DNA of 64,000 bases from Micromonospora musae (GCF_003626635.1 NZ_RAZT01000003.1:1-64000); one strand, 5' to 3'. Positions 24,734-35,244 are shown, counted from the stretch's first letter. Notes: generated by a model from the letters alone, not told the origin. A program made the numbers and translations.

Positions 24734-25705
24734 ATGGCACTCTCCGAGACCGTGGCCGGCCCCGAACGGCCCGCCACCTCCACCGAACCCACCCCGACCG
24801 GCCGGAAGCGCCGTAGCGGCAACGCCGGATACTGGCTCTACCTGCTGCCCGGCGCGGTGCTCTTCATCCTGGTCATCGGCGCGCCGCTGGTCGGCACCGT
24901 CTACCTCTCGCTGACCAAGTGGTCCGGCGTCGGCGACCCCACCTTCATCGGCCTGGAGAACTACCGCAACCTGTTCCAGGACGAGATCTTCTGGACGTCG
25001 TTCAAGAACACGCTCGCGATGATCGTCGCGATGGTCGTGGTGCCGACCCTGCTCGGGCTGGTGCTCGCCGCCGCGCTCTTCGACGTCATCGGACGCAAGT
25101 TCAAGCCACGCACCGCCGCGGCGCTGCGCGCCGCCTTCTACCTGCCGCAGGTGCTGCCGGTCGTGGTGGCCGGCATCGTCTGGGGCTGGATCCTGCGCCC
25201 CGACGGCGCGTTCAACAGCCTGCTCGACGCGGTCGGCCTCGGCGCCCTGCGGCACGACTGGCTCGGCGACCCGAACACCGCCATGCCCAGCGTGATGGCA
25301 GTGATGATCTGGGTGCAGATCGGCTACCCGGTCGTCGTCTTCATGGCGGCGCTGCAACGGGTCGACCCCGAGCTGTACGAGGCCGCCGAGGTCGACGGCG
25401 CCAACTGGTTCCGCCGGTTCCGGGCCATCACCCTGGCGCAGATCCGGCCGGAGACCTTCGTGGTGGCGCTGACCTGCACCATCGCGGCGCTGAAGGTGTT
25501 CGGCCCGGTCTTCGCGCTGACCCGGGGCGGGCCGGAGAACACGACAAACGTGCCGTCGTACTTCGCCTACTACACCTTCTTCAAGAAGCTCCAGGTCGGC
25601 TACGGCTCCGCGATCTCCACAGTGCTCACCCTGATCATCATCGTGGTGGCCGTGGTCTTCATCTGGCTGCAGTACCGCAACGAGCGCCAGGACCGGGGGG
25701 TCTGA
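24734..25705 (+). CDS. ABC sugar transporter permease (MalF-type)
   Basis: A 323-residue permease with six membrane helices, starting at YWLYLLPGAVLFILVIGAPL. The EAA loop EAAEVDGANWFRRFRAITLA (about residues 216-235) contacts the ATPase. AAGGATCTCCC precedes ATG 24734. It is followed one base later by the second permease. No ATPase is encoded in the operon; a shared MsiK-type ATPase elsewhere is likely, as in other actinomycete sugar importers. Confidence 0.9.
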   Translation: MALSETVAGPERPATSTEPTPTGRKRRSGNAGYWLYLLPGAVLFILVIGAPLVGTVYLSLTKWSGVGDPTFIGLENYRNLFQDEIFWTSFKNTLAMIVAMVVVPTLLGLVLAAALFDVIGRKFKPRTAAALRAAFYLPQVLPVVVAGIVWGWILRPDGAFNSLLDAVGLGALRHDWLGDPNTAMPSVMAVMIWVQIGYPVVVFMAALQRVDPELYEAAEVDGANWFRRFRAITLAQIRPETFVVALTCTIAALKVFGPVFALTRGGPENTTNVPSYFAYYTFFKKLQVGYGSAISTVLTLIIIVVAVVFIWLQYRNERQDRGV

Positions 25706-25706
25706 C

Positions 25707-26600
25707 ATGACCGTCACGCTCACACCGGCCGAGAACGCGGTGACCCCGCGCCGGCCGCAGCCGGCCCGCGACCGGCACCACCGCGGCGCGAGCCGCTGGA
25801 TCGTCCTCGTCCTGGTCACCCTCGGCGCGCTCGCCATGCTGGTGCCGTTCGTGTTCATGCTGCTCAACGCGTTCAAGTCGCCCGGCGACTACTCGACGGG
25901 CGGCCCGCTGAGCTGGCCGACGGAGTTCTACACCAAGGGTCTGCGCAACTACTGGACCCAGGTCGACTTCCCGCTGAAGCTGTGGAACTCGGCGCTCATC
26001 GCCGGCTCCGTCGCGGTGCTCGGCGTGATCGTGTCGCTGCTCAACGCGTACGCCCTGGGCATCGGCCGGGTCCGCGGCCGACTCTGGATCGTGGGGCTCT
26101 TCCTGCTGGCCAACATGCTGCCGCAGGAGTCGCTGATCTACCCGCTCTACTACGTCGCGAAGCAGATCGGCCTCTACAACACCCAGCTCTCGGTGATCAT
26201 CATCTTCACCGTCATCCAGAGCGCGTTCGGCACCTACCTGCTCGCCTCGGTGCTCGGCACCTTCCCCCGCTCGCTGCTCGAGGCGGCGGCCCTGGACGGC
26301 GCGGGCAAGTGGAAGATCCTCTGGCGGGTGGTCTTCCCCAACCTGCGCCCGACCCTCGCGGTGCTGCTCATCTTCTTCTTCATCTGGACCTGGAACGAGT
26401 TCCTGATCCCGCTGGTCATGCTCATCGACAACTCCACGCAGACCATTCCGGTCGCGTTGGCGTCGTTGCAGGGCGACCGGCTCATGGACGCCCCGACCAC
26501 CAACGCGGGTGCGCTGATCAGCCTGGTGCCGGCGATCCTCTTCTTCCTCATCTTCCAGCGCACCCTCTCGCGCGGCATCACGGCAGGAGCCGAGAAGTGA
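25707..26600 (+). CDS. ABC sugar transporter permease (MalG-type)
   Basis: A 297-residue inner-membrane permease. Six hydrophobic helices start at WIVLVLVTLGALAMLVPF, and the EAA loop reads LEAAALDGAGKWKILWRVVF. It forms the translocation channel with the preceding MalF-type protein. Its stop codon overlaps the GTG start of the GH31 gene (GTGA), so transport and hydrolysis are translationally coupled. Confidence 0.9.
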   Translation: MTVTLTPAENAVTPRRPQPARDRHHRGASRWIVLVLVTLGALAMLVPFVFMLLNAFKSPGDYSTGGPLSWPTEFYTKGLRNYWTQVDFPLKLWNSALIAGSVAVLGVIVSLLNAYALGIGRVRGRLWIVGLFLLANMLPQESLIYPLYYVAKQIGLYNTQLSVIIIFTVIQSAFGTYLLASVLGTFPRSLLEAAALDGAGKWKILWRVVFPNLRPTLAVLLIFFFIWTWNEFLIPLVMLIDNSTQTIPVALASLQGDRLMDAPTTNAGALISLVPAILFFLIFQRTLSRGITAGAEK

Positions 26601-28828
26601 AGTTCACCGACGGGTACTGGCAACTGCGACCGGGGGTCACCGTGCTGCGCCCCGGCGCGGTGGAGTCGGTCGAGCCGGAGGAGCGCGGTCTCACCGTCTT
26701 CGCCCCCACCGGCCGGATCACCGGCCGCGGCGACACCCTGAACCGCCCGCTCGTCACCGTACGGCTCTTCTCCCCCGCCGACGGGGTCATCGGCGTCACC
26801 ATCGCCCACCACCTCGGCGGGTCACCGAAGCTGCCCAGGTTCGAGCTGGCCGCCGGCGACGACCACCCGGTGAAGGTCGACGTCACCGGCCTCAACGCCA
26901 CGCTGACCAGCGGCGACCTGACCGCCCGGATCGCGCTGGTCGACGGCTGGCGGGTCGACTTCCTGCACGGAGACCGGCTGCTGACCTCCTCCACCGAGCG
27001 CAGCATCGGCGTCGTCACCGACGCCGACGGGCGGGAGTACGTGCACGAGCGGCTCGGGCTCGACGTGGGCGAGAACCTCTACGGGCTGGGCGAGCGGTTC
27101 GGCACGTTCGTGAAGAACGGCCAGGTCGTCGACGTCTGGAACGCCGACGGCGGCACCGCCAGCGAGCAGGCGTACAAGAACGTGCCGTTCTACCTCAGCA
27201 ACCGCGGCTACGGCGTCTTCGTCGACCACCCGGAGCACGTCTCGTTCGAGATCGGCTCGGAGGTGGTGTCGCAGACGCAGTTCAGCGTCGAGGGTCAGAC
27301 GCTCACCTACTACCTGATCGACGGCCCCACCCCGAAGGACGTGCTGCGCCGGTACACGGCGCTGACCGGTCGTCCGGCGCGGGTACCGGCCTGGTCGTAC
27401 GGGCTGTGGCTGTCGACGTCGTTCACCACCTCGTACGACGAGAAGACCGTCACCGAGTTCATCGACGGGATGGCCGAGCGGGACCTGCCGCTCTCGGTCT
27501 TCCACTTCGACTGCTTCTGGATGCGGCAGTTCCACTGGGTCGACTTCGTCTGGGACCCGGCGACCTTCCCGGACCCGGAGGGCATGCTGCGCCGGCTGCA
27601 CGAGCGCGACCTGAAGGTCTGCGTCTGGATCAACCCGTACATCGCGCAGCGCTCGTACCTCTTCGAGGAGGGTCGCCGCCACGGCTACCTGGTCCGCCGG
27701 CCGGACGGGTCGATCTGGCAGTGGGACAAGTGGCAGGCCGGCATGGCGCTGGTGGACTTCACCAACCCGGACGCGGTCGCCTGGTTCACCGGCAAGCTCA
27801 AGGCGCTGCTCGACATGGGCGTCGACAGCTTCAAGACCGACTTCGGCGAGCGCATCCCCACCGACGTGGTCTGGCACGACGGCTCCGACCCGCAGCGGAT
27901 GCACAACTACTACACCCACCTCTACAACAAGGCGGTCTTCGAACTGCTGGAGGCCGAGCGCGGGGAGGGCGAGGCGGTGCTCTTCGCCCGGTCGGCCACC
28001 GCCGGCGGGCAGCAGTTCCCGGTGCACTGGGGCGGCGACTGCGAGTCCACCTTCGTGGCGATGGCCGAGTCCCTGCGCGGCGGGCTGTCGCTGGCCGCGT
28101 CCGGCTTCGGCTACTGGAGCCACGACATCGGCGGCTTCGAGGGCACCCCGGATCCGGCGGTGTTCAAGCGGTGGATCGCGTTCGGCCTGCTCTCCTCGCA
28201 CTCCCGGCTGCACGGTTCCGGCTCGTACCGGGTGCCGTGGGCCTTCGACGAGGAGGCCGTGGACGTGCTGCGGCACTTCACGCGGCTCAAGATGCGCCTG
28301 ATGCCGTACCTCGCCACGGTCGCCGAGGAGGCGCATCGCGACGGGGTGCCGATGATGCGCCCGATGGTGCTGGAGTTCCCCGACGACCCGACCGCGGCGT
28401 ACCTGGACCGGCAGTACATGCTCGGTCCCGACGTCCTGGTGGCGCCGGTGATGAGCGCCGACGGGGAGGTCACCTTCTACGTGCCGGCCGGGACCTGGAC
28501 GCACCTGGTGACCGGCGAGCAGCTCACCGGACCGGCCTGGTTCACTGAACGGCACGCGTTCGACAGCCTGCCCGTGCTGGCCCGTCCCGGTGCGGTGATC
28601 CCGTTCGGGGACCGCGCGGACCGGCCGGACTACGAGTGGGCCGACGGCGTGCGGCTTCGTCTCTTCGCACCCACCGAGGGGCAGCGGACCCGGGTGCGGG
28701 TGCCGTCGCCCGGCAACGGGCCGGGCGCCGAGTTCGAGGTGCGATACGCGGACGGCGCGGCCGGTGCCGAACTGGTCGCCGGGGCATCGACGGGATACCA
28801 CTGCGAGATCCAGGGAGTGCAGCGATGA
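26597..28828 (+). CDS. GH31 alpha-xylosidase
   Basis: A 743-residue GH31 enzyme of the YicI type (E. coli YicI has 772). The nucleophile is Asp415 in [10 protein letters not shown], matching YicI Asp416; the acid/base is Asp481 in HWGGDCEST. Other family blocks include [43 protein letters not shown] and [11 protein letters not shown]. The KTDFGERIP context is diagnostic of alpha-xylosidases over alpha-glucosidases. No signal peptide, so it acts in the cytoplasm on imported oligosaccharides, removing the non-reducing alpha-1,6-xylose. GTG start overlaps the permease stop and its own stop overlaps the ATG of the GH1 gene. Confidence 0.92.
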   Translation: MKFTDGYWQLRPGVTVLRPGAVESVEPEERGLTVFAPTGRITGRGDTLNRPLVTVRLFSPADGVIGVTIAHHLGGSPKLPRFELAAGDDHPVKVDVTGLNATLTSGDLTARIALVDGWRVDFLHGDRLLTSSTERSIGVVTDADGREYVHERLGLDVGENLYGLGERFGTFVKNGQVVDVWNADGGTASEQAYKNVPFYLSNRGYGVFVDHPEHVSFEIGSEVVSQTQFSVEGQTLTYYLIDGPTPKDVLRRYTALTGRPARVPAWSYGLWLSTSFTTSYDEKTVTEFIDGMAERDLPLSVFHFDCFWMRQFHWVDFVWDPATFPDPEGMLRRLHERDLKVCVWINPYIAQRSYLFEEGRRHGYLVRRPDGSIWQWDKWQAGMALVDFTNPDAVAWFTGKLKALLDMGVDSFKTDFGERIPTDVVWHDGSDPQRMHNYYTHLYNKAVFELLEAERGEGEAVLFARSATAGGQQFPVHWGGDCESTFVAMAESLRGGLSLAASGFGYWSHDIGGFEGTPDPAVFKRWIAFGLLSSHSRLHGSGSYRVPWAFDEEAVDVLRHFTRLKMRLMPYLATVAEEAHRDGVPMMRPMVLEFPDDPTAAYLDRQYMLGPDVLVAPVMSADGEVTFYVPAGTWTHLVTGEQLTGPAWFTERHAFDSLPVLARPGAVIPFGDRADRPDYEWADGVRLRLFAPTEGQRTRVRVPSPGNGPGAEFEVRYADGAAGAELVAGASTGYHCEIQGVQR

Positions 28829-30234
28829 CGGGCTACGTCTTTCCGGAGAGCTTCGTCTGGGGGTCGGCCACGGCCTCGTACCAGATCGAGGGGGCGGCCG
28901 ACGAGGACGGCCGGGGCAGGTCCATCTGGGACACCTACAGCCACACCCCGGGCCGGACGCTGAACGGCGACACCGGTGACGTGGCGGCCGACCACTACCA
29001 CCGCTGGCAGGAGGACCTCGGGCACATCGCCGACCTCGGCCTGGGCGCGTACCGCTTCTCGATCTCCTGGCCGCGGGTGCGGCCGGGCGGCTCCGGCAAG
29101 TTCAACCAGGCCGGCATCGACTTCTACTCCCGGCTCGTCGACGGGCTGCTGGAGCGGGGCGTCCGCCCGGTGGCGACCATGTACCACTGGGACCTGCCGC
29201 AGGAGCTGGAGGACGCCGGGGGCTGGGCGTCGCGGGAGACGGCGCTGCGCTTCGAGGAGTACGCGGCCGGCATCGTCAAGGCGCTGGGCGACCGGGTGCA
29301 CACCTGGACCACGTTGAACGAGCCGTGGTGCTCGGCGTACCTGGGCTACGCCTCCGGCGTGCACGCGCCCGGTCGTACCGAGCCGGCGGCGGCGCTGGCC
29401 GCGGTGCACCACCTGAACCTCGCGCACGGCCTGGCCGGGCGGGTGGTGCGGGAGGTCGCCCCGGCGGCGGACCTCTCCGTGACGTTGAACCTGCACGTCG
29501 TGCGCGGCGCCTCCGACTCGGAGGCCGACCGGGACGCGGTACGTCGGATCGACGCGCTGGCGAACCGGGCCTTCCTCGGCCCGATGCTGGACGGGGCGTA
29601 CCCGGCCGACCTGCTGACCGACACGGCGGCCGTCACCGACTGGTCGTTCGTCCGCGACGGCGACGAGAAGCTCATCGCAGTGCCGCTGGACGTGCTCGGG
29701 GTCAACTACTACTCCAGCACCCTGGTCCGGGCCTGGGACGGGGTGTCGCCCCGCTCCGACGCGGACGGGCACGGCGCGTCGGAGGCCACGCCGTGGGTGG
29801 CCGCCGACGACGTCGACTTCCTGCCGCAGCCCGGCCCGTACACCGCGATGGGTTGGAACATCGACCCGCCGGCCTTCACCGAGCTGCTGCTGCGGCTGCA
29901 CCGGGAGTACCCGGCCCAGCCGCTGATGATCACCGAGAACGGCGCCGCCTTCGACGACGTCGTGTCGGCCGACGGCACCATCTCCGACGACCGGCGCATC
30001 GACTACCTGCACCGGCACATCGCCGCGGTGGCCGACGCCCGGGCGCAGGGCGCGGACGTGCGGGGCTACTTCGTCTGGTCGCTGCTGGACAACTTCGAGT
30101 GGGGCTACGGCTACGACCGCCGGTTCGGGATCATCCGGGTCGACTACGACACCCAGGTCCGGACCTGGAAGCAGAGCGCGCACTGGTACAAGCGGCTCGC
30201 CGCCGGCGGCAGCCTGGAGCCGGCGACGTCCTGA
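28825..30234 (+). CDS. GH1 beta-glucosidase
   Basis: A 469-residue GH1 enzyme. Signature start [19 protein letters not shown]; acid/base Glu166 in TLNEPW; nucleophile Glu371 in MITENGA; substrate-binding [18 protein letters not shown] near the C-terminus. It is cytoplasmic and would cleave the beta-1,4-glucosyl backbone after the GH31 enzyme has removed xylose, so the two act alternately. ATG 28825 overlaps the GH31 stop. It is the last gene of the operon, followed 6 bp later by a strong hairpin. Confidence 0.93.
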   Translation: MTGYVFPESFVWGSATASYQIEGAADEDGRGRSIWDTYSHTPGRTLNGDTGDVAADHYHRWQEDLGHIADLGLGAYRFSISWPRVRPGGSGKFNQAGIDFYSRLVDGLLERGVRPVATMYHWDLPQELEDAGGWASRETALRFEEYAAGIVKALGDRVHTWTTLNEPWCSAYLGYASGVHAPGRTEPAAALAAVHHLNLAHGLAGRVVREVAPAADLSVTLNLHVVRGASDSEADRDAVRRIDALANRAFLGPMLDGAYPADLLTDTAAVTDWSFVRDGDEKLIAVPLDVLGVNYYSSTLVRAWDGVSPRSDADGHGASEATPWVAADDVDFLPQPGPYTAMGWNIDPPAFTELLLRLHREYPAQPLMITENGAAFDDVVSADGTISDDRRIDYLHRHIAAVADARAQGADVRGYFVWSLLDNFEWGYGYDRRFGIIRVDYDTQVRTWKQSAHWYKRLAAGGSLEPATS

Positions 30235-30240
30235 CCACGA

Positions 30241-30275
30241 CGCGGGATGCCGTGCGGCGCGCACGGCATCCCGCG
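30241..30275 (+). terminator. Operon-end terminator hairpin
   Basis: A perfect 15-bp stem (CGCGGGATGCCGTGC and its complement) around a five-base loop, six bases after the GH1 stop. No T-run. Confidence 0.85.
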
Positions 30276-30364
30276 CCGACCCCCGCCAAGCTTGAATCGC
30301 CGTTGGTCGAAGAAGACCAGGCAGGGGTACGTTTCCCGGTGAGCCGGCGTCATCTGGGGGAACT

Positions 30365-31150
30365 GTGAGCGTGCTGGACGGGATTCTTGAGGGTGTCCGT
30401 GCCGACCTGGCGACCCGGCAGAGCGCCGTCTCGCTGGCCGAGCTGAAGGCACGGGTCGCCGACACGCCGCCGGCCCTGGCGGCACTCCCCCGGTTCCGCG
30501 CACCCGGCGTCTCGATCATCGCGGAGGTCAAGCGGAGCAGCCCCAGCAAGGGCGCGCTCGCCGACATCCCGGACCCGGCAGCCCTCGCCCAGCAGTACGC
30601 CGCGGGCGGCGCGGCGGCGATCAGCGTACTGACCGAGCAGCGCCGCTTCGCCGGCTCCCTCGCCGACCTGGACTCCGTCCGCCGGGCCGTGGACGTCCCG
30701 ATCCTGCGCAAGGACTTCATCGTCACGCCGTACCAGGTGTGGGAGACCCGGGCCCACGGCGCGGACCTGGTCCTGCTCATGGTGGTCTCGCTCGACGGCG
30801 GGCTCCTCGCCGACCTGCTCGGTCTGGCCCGCGAGCTCGGACTGACCGCACTGGTGGAGGCGCACACCGCCGAGGAACTCGCCCGGGCCGCCGAGGCGGG
30901 CGCGGACCTGATCGGCATCAACGCACGCGACCTGACCACGCTGGAAGTGGACCGGACGGTCTTCGAGCGGCTGGCCCCGGCCATCCCGGCCACGGCGGTC
31001 GCGGTGGCCGAGTCCGGTGTCGCCGGGCCGGAGGACGTCGCGCAGTACCGGCGGTGGGGCGCCGACGTCGTACTGGTGGGGGAGGCGCTGGTGCGTTCGG
31101 GCGACCCCCGAGCCGCCGTGCGGGACTTCATGGCGGCGGCCGGCGACTGA
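30365..31150 (+). CDS. trpC: Indole-3-glycerol phosphate synthase, standalone copy
   Basis: A 261-residue TIM-barrel enzyme that closes CdRP to indole-3-glycerol phosphate in tryptophan synthesis. Hallmarks: [15 protein letters not shown] (substrate-binding Lys), [14 protein letters not shown] (catalytic Lys), [28 protein letters not shown] and [13 protein letters not shown]. It is complete. No other trp genes are near; in actinomycetes the biosynthetic trpC normally sits with trpB and trpA, so this is probably a second, pathway-dedicated copy. GTG 30365 follows GGGGGAA. The next gene, an acyl-CoA ligase, starts 70 bp later on the same strand. Confidence 0.9.
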   Translation: MSVLDGILEGVRADLATRQSAVSLAELKARVADTPPALAALPRFRAPGVSIIAEVKRSSPSKGALADIPDPAALAQQYAAGGAAAISVLTEQRRFAGSLADLDSVRRAVDVPILRKDFIVTPYQVWETRAHGADLVLLMVVSLDGGLLADLLGLARELGLTALVEAHTAEELARAAEAGADLIGINARDLTTLEVDRTVFERLAPAIPATAVAVAESGVAGPEDVAQYRRWGADVVLVGEALVRSGDPRAAVRDFMAAAGD

Positions 31151-31219
31151 CCTCGACCGTCCACATGAGACAACGGTCACCGGATTGAACCAGCCGCCGG
31201 CCCGGAGCGTGGTCAACAA

Positions 31220-32887
31220 GTGATGATCTCGCACTTGCGCCCCGCCGAGGAGACGATCAGAAGACACCGCGAGTCGGGGGTGTGGCGCGACGGCGGCCCG
31301 CTCGGTGACCTACGCCGATGGCGCGACGACACCCCCGACGCGGTCGCGCTCATCCCGTACCGCGACGGCGCGCCGGCCCGGCGGCTCACCTACGCCGAGT
31401 ACGCCCACCACGTCGAGCGGTTCGCGGGAGCGCTGTACGAACTCGGGGTGCGGCCCGGCGACGTGGTGGCGATCCAGCTGCCGAACCTCTGGCAGATCAA
31501 CGCACTGATGCTGGCCTGCGCCCGGCTCGGTGCGACGATCGCGCCGGTGCTCACCACCATCCGCGCCCGTGAACTGGAACGCATCCTGGCCCGCGTCGGC
31601 GCCGTCGTCTGCGTGACCGTCGACAGCTGGGCCGGGTACGACCACGCCACCGCCCTGGCGGAGCTGGCGCCCCGGCTGCCCGCCCTGCGGCATCGGGTGG
31701 TGCTCGGAGAGTCGGTCCGGGACGGCGAGGTCGACTTCGTCCGCCACTTCCAGGAGACCCCGTGGGAGCGCCGGCACCCGGTGGCGCTGGACGAGGCGAC
31801 CGAGGACCCCTACCGGGCCGCGCTGGTGCTCTTCACCTCCGGCACGTCGGGCGAGCCGAAGGGCATCCTGCACAGCTTCAACACCATCTACGCCGGCATC
31901 TCCGCCATCATCGCCGAGGAGCGGATCGGTCCGGATGACGTGCTCTTCATCCCGCACGCGTTCGCCTTCGTCGGGGGCGTGTTGTACGGCGTCACCATGC
32001 CGTTGCTCGCGGGAGCCGCCTCGGTGGTGCTGGACGCCTGGAGCAGGGAGGTGGCGCTGCCGCTGCTCGCCGAGACGGGCACCACCGCCATGTTCGCGGC
32101 GCCGACGTACTTCTTCGACCTGATCGCCGCGGCGCGCGAAGGCTCCCGGACGCTGCCCGCGCTGCGCCTCGCGGTCACCGGAGCAACCACCATCCCGGGT
32201 CGACTCGTCACCGAGACGCCGGGCGCGCTCGGCGTGCCGATGCGGACGCTCTGGGGAATGACCGAGGTGACGGCCCAGACCTGGACCCGCGCCGACCAGC
32301 CGGCGGACTGGGGCACCCGCAGCGACGGCCGGCCCGGTCCGGGCCTGGAGGTCGACCTGCGCTCCGTGGAGGAGATCACCCGCGAGCAGCCCGCCCGGCT
32401 CTTCGTCCGCGGCGCCGGCGTCTGCCTGGCGACGATGGGCCGCGACAGCGGGGAGCTACGGGTGCTGGCGGAGCAGGACGACGGCTGGTACGACACGGGC
32501 GACCTCGCCATCGCCGACGGGGCCGGCGGAATCCGGATCATGGGCCGGGTCGCCGACCGGATCTCCAGTCGGGGCCGAGCCATGATCCCCGTCAACGACG
32601 TCGAGACCGAGCTGCTCAACCACCCCGCCGTCGGCGACGTGGCCGTGGTCGGTTACCGGGCCGACGACGGATACGAGGACCCCTGCGCCGTGCTCGTCGC
32701 CCGGAGCACCCCGCCACCCACCCTGACCGAGCTACGCGAACACCTCGCCCAGCGCGGCATGACGCAGTGGTACCAGCCGACCCGGCTGGAGCTGGTCGAC
32801 ACGTTGCCCCGGAACTCGGCCGGCAAGGTCCGCAAGGAGCTGCTCCGGCGCTGGCTGAACGGCGAGGCGGAGCTCCCCACCGGCTGA
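31220..32887 (+). CDS. AMP-forming acyl-CoA ligase (cyclohexanecarboxylate/fatty acid type)
   Basis: A 555-residue ANL-superfamily ligase. A3 P-loop LVLFTSGTSGEPKG, A5 LWGMTEVTAQTW, A7 GWYDTGDLA, A8 GRVADRISSRG and the A10 catalytic lysine in LPRNSAGKVRKELL are present, so both half-reactions (adenylation, thioesterification) should work. The substrate is probably a medium-chain or cyclic carboxylate; the N-terminus resembles cyclohexanecarboxylate-CoA ligases. GTG 31220 is followed by ATG 31223 and the start is ambiguous; there is no good ribosome binding site. It may form an operon with trpC. Confidence 0.85.
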   Translation: MMISHLRPAEETIRRHRESGVWRDGGPLGDLRRWRDDTPDAVALIPYRDGAPARRLTYAEYAHHVERFAGALYELGVRPGDVVAIQLPNLWQINALMLACARLGATIAPVLTTIRARELERILARVGAVVCVTVDSWAGYDHATALAELAPRLPALRHRVVLGESVRDGEVDFVRHFQETPWERRHPVALDEATEDPYRAALVLFTSGTSGEPKGILHSFNTIYAGISAIIAEERIGPDDVLFIPHAFAFVGGVLYGVTMPLLAGAASVVLDAWSREVALPLLAETGTTAMFAAPTYFFDLIAAAREGSRTLPALRLAVTGATTIPGRLVTETPGALGVPMRTLWGMTEVTAQTWTRADQPADWGTRSDGRPGPGLEVDLRSVEEITREQPARLFVRGAGVCLATMGRDSGELRVLAEQDDGWYDTGDLAIADGAGGIRIMGRVADRISSRGRAMIPVNDVETELLNHPAVGDVAVVGYRADDGYEDPCAVLVARSTPPPTLTELREHLAQRGMTQWYQPTRLELVDTLPRNSAGKVRKELLRRWLNGEAELPTG

Positions 32888-33022
32888 CCGCCGTCGTCCG
32901 GGCCGGGCGACCGGCGGCGGTGACCTCCACGCTGCCGGACCGCCCCGTCGACGTACACCTGCCCGCCCGCGTCCGCTGCCGCTGGGGCTCGTTCCGCTCG
33001 GGCGACCCGTACGAATCAGGCG

Positions 33023-33517
33023 TTAGGAGGGGAGGCGGGCGAACTGCTCCTCGTCGACCGGGGCGGGCTGCGGCCGCCGGGCCCGCTGGGCCAGGCCGCG
33101 TACCGCCCCGGCCGTCGCGGCGTACGCCGCCACCGGCCCGACGACGGCGAGCGCGGCGACCAGACCGGCCAGGACGGCCCCGCCCGGCGAGACGTCGGTG
33201 ACCAGGGCTACCGCCGCCGCGCAGAGCGCGGCGGCGAGCATCGCGCCGCCACCGCCGATCAGGGCGCCCACGAACCGTCCCCTTCGTCGCCCCGTCGCCT
33301 CGGCGACCAAGACGGCGGGCGCCACCAGCAGCGGCACCGCAACGAAGCCGATCAGCGCGGCGACCACCACGAAGACGGGCCCGGCGAGCGGCCCGCCCGG
33401 ATCGCCGTTCGTGATCACGGCGTAGCCGAGCAGGCCGAGGTAGCCCACCAGCCCTTCCGACGTGAAGACGAGCCAGGCGACCACGGCTCCGGCGACATGT
33501 CGAGCAATCGTTCCCAC
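33023..33517 (-). CDS. Four-helix membrane protein, unknown
   Basis: About 164 residues with four hydrophobic segments: VAGAVVAWLVFTSEGLVGYL, VFVVVAALIGFVAVPLLVAP, ALIGGGGAMLAAALCAAAVA and AVLAGLVAALAVVGPVAAYA. A polar tail (QRARRPQPAPVDEEQFARLPS) faces the cytoplasm by the positive-inside rule. GTG 33517 is chosen because GGGGG lies six bases upstream; GTG 33541 would add eight residues. No recognised domain. Confidence 0.65.
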   Translation of the reverse strand: MGTIARHVAGAVVAWLVFTSEGLVGYLGLLGYAVITNGDPGGPLAGPVFVVVAALIGFVAVPLLVAPAVLVAEATGRRRGRFVGALIGGGGAMLAAALCAAAVALVTDVSPGGAVLAGLVAALAVVGPVAAYAATAGAVRGLAQRARRPQPAPVDEEQFARLPS

Positions 33518-33608
33518 CGCGCACCCCCGTGCCGCTGACACGTCCGGTCGGCCGGCGGAGAGACGCTATCGCAACGGGCCGTGACCGTGGGGGCACGTAT
33601 TCGCGAAG

Positions 33609-34238
33609 TCAGACGCCGACGCGCTGCGGCGGGACGGTCAGACCGTAGAGCGCCATCAGCTCGGGCGTGTCCACCCGGCTGCCGTCGGCCACCCGGTCAC
33701 AGGCGATGTCGACGATCTGGTCCTTGTGCGCCAGCAGGTACGGCCGCGCGCCGACATCGGCGCTGGCCAGGGTCGCAATGCCGGCCCAGTGCCGGCGGCC
33801 GAAGAGCATCGGGTAGCCGCGCAGCCCGTCGTAGGTGGCGCAGACCAGCACGTCCGGGTACGGCAGGGCGGCGACCCGGCGCACTGCGGCCGAGGTCAGG
33901 CCCGGCATGTCGACGGGTACGACGACCACCGCCTCGACCAGCTCGTCGTCGATCGCGGCCAGCCCGGCGCGGATGGAGGAGCCCACGCCGGTCCCCCACG
34001 CCCGGTTGACCACCACGGTCGCCCCGGTCAGGTCGGCCGTCTCGCGCACCTGGTCGGCGGCGGCGCCGAGCACCACCACGAGCCGCTCGCAGCCCGCCTC
34101 GGTCATCGTGTCGATCATCCTGTTGACCAGGGGCTTCTCCCCCTGGTGCAGCAGCGCCTCCGGTCCGCCGATCCGGCGGCCGCCGCCCGCGGCGATGATC
34201 ATTCCTGCGATCCGCTTCAGCTGCGCCCCCTCGAGCAT
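33609..34238 (-). CDS. MobA-like nucleotidyltransferase
   Basis: About 209 residues of the MobA/MocA NTP-transferase fold. The nucleotide-binding loop MIIAAGGGRRIGGPEALL is a variant of LAAGxSxRMGxxK in which the usual lysine is replaced (PEALL). The metal-binding motif is VVPVDMPGL and a second block is RGYPMLFGRRHW. Relatives attach CMP to molybdopterin or activate sugars; with no Moco or xanthine dehydrogenase genes nearby the substrate is open. The start is uncertain: ATG 34238 or ATG 34202. Confidence 0.75.
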   Translation of the reverse strand: MLEGAQLKRIAGMIIAAGGGRRIGGPEALLHQGEKPLVNRMIDTMTEAGCERLVVVLGAAADQVRETADLTGATVVVNRAWGTGVGSSIRAGLAAIDDELVEAVVVVPVDMPGLTSAAVRRVAALPYPDVLVCATYDGLRGYPMLFGRRHWAGIATLASADVGARPYLLAHKDQIVDIACDRVADGSRVDTPELMALYGLTVPPQRVGV

Positions 34239-34398
34239 GGGACCAGCCGGTCCCGTCCTACGGAGACTGCAACGAGCACGGCCGACCACGGGTGGCGGGG
34301 CAAATGAGAAAAATGGTGCAGCCGTTATGCACCGGAGCAGGCGATCGGGCGGCGGGCCGCCAGGACGACAGCGTCCCACCGGCCCGGACCGCCCCTCG

Positions 34399-35244
34399 TC
34401 AGGCGGCCGGCGACGGATCGGTGTCCGCCTGCCACCGCCAGTTCTGCCGGGCGTACCGCACGCGCAGGCCCGCGCGCTCCAGATTCGCCAGCGACTGGTT
34501 CTTCGTACCCTCCGCCGGCTGCCCCGTCTCCGCGATCAGCCACCGGCAGCCGGCCGCCCGAGCCGCCTCCGCACGGGCCGCGATCAGGGCCGACTGCACC
34601 CCCAGGTTCCGGTGGCTCGGCAGGGTCGACCCGGCGTTCAGCGCGCCGACCGGGCCCCGCACGAAGAGGTTCGCCCCGCCCACCAGGTCGGCGCCGTCCC
34701 AGACGCCGTACGGATGGAACTGGGGATGGTCGACGCTCGCGGCCAGCATCTCGGCGAGCCCCTCGATCGGCATGCCGAAGCCCCGCAGTACGACCTGCGC
34801 CCACTCGACGGCGTCGCTCTCGCCCACCGGCGCGACCCGCAGCCGGGTGCCGGCACCGGGCCGGACCTGCTCGATCGGGGCAGCGAGCTTCACCCAGGAC
34901 GTCGCCGGCTCGAGCCCGTGCGCGAGGCGGATCTCGTCCCACTCCGCCGGCAGGACCGACGGCGCGACCTGGATCACCGCCCCCGCGGTGCCCTGGGCGC
35001 GGTAGAACGCGACGATCCGGTCCACCAGCTCCCGGGTGACCGGCTCGGTGAAGCCGAACCCGAGCGCCTTGCTCCAGTAAGAGACGGGGTCGTTGCGCAT
35101 GGACAGGACCACGCCGCCACCGATCCGCTCGACGGCGATCCCGAGCCGCTCCTGGGCGGCCGCCGGCGTCCCCGCCTCGTACGCGTACATGAAGTCCGCC
35201 TCGGCCGCCTCGGCCATCGCGGTGGTCAACTCTTCGTTCGTCAT
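34399..35244 (-). CDS. GNAT-family N-acetyltransferase
   Basis: A 281-residue protein with a C-terminal GNAT fold: GANLFVRGPVGAL, then the acetyl-CoA-binding region STLPSHRNLGVQSALIAAR (the R/Q-x-x-G-x-G/A pattern as RNLGVQSA) and ETGQPAEGTKNQSLANLERAG. The N-terminal half probably forms a second, degenerate GNAT domain. Its acceptor is unknown. ATG 35244 with AGGTGAG just upstream; an in-frame GTG six bases earlier is possible. It lies 62 bp downstream of the sigma-factor gene and may be cotranscribed. Confidence 0.8.
   Translation of the reverse strand: MTNEELTTAMAEAAEADFMYAYEAGTPAAAQERLGIAVERIGGGVVLSMRNDPVSYWSKALGFGFTEPVTRELVDRIVAFYRAQGTAGAVIQVAPSVLPAEWDEIRLAHGLEPATSWVKLAAPIEQVRPGAGTRLRVAPVGESDAVEWAQVVLRGFGMPIEGLAEMLAASVDHPQFHPYGVWDGADLVGGANLFVRGPVGALNAGSTLPSHRNLGVQSALIAARAEAARAAGCRWLIAETGQPAEGTKNQSLANLERAGLRVRYARQNWRWQADTDPSPAA

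Noticed and set aside
22796..25876. 1000-residue minus-strand open frame across the LacI operon
   Set aside because: Composition dominated by Val-Glu-His-Arg patterns typical of antisense frames; the plus strand has full motif-bearing proteins throughout.
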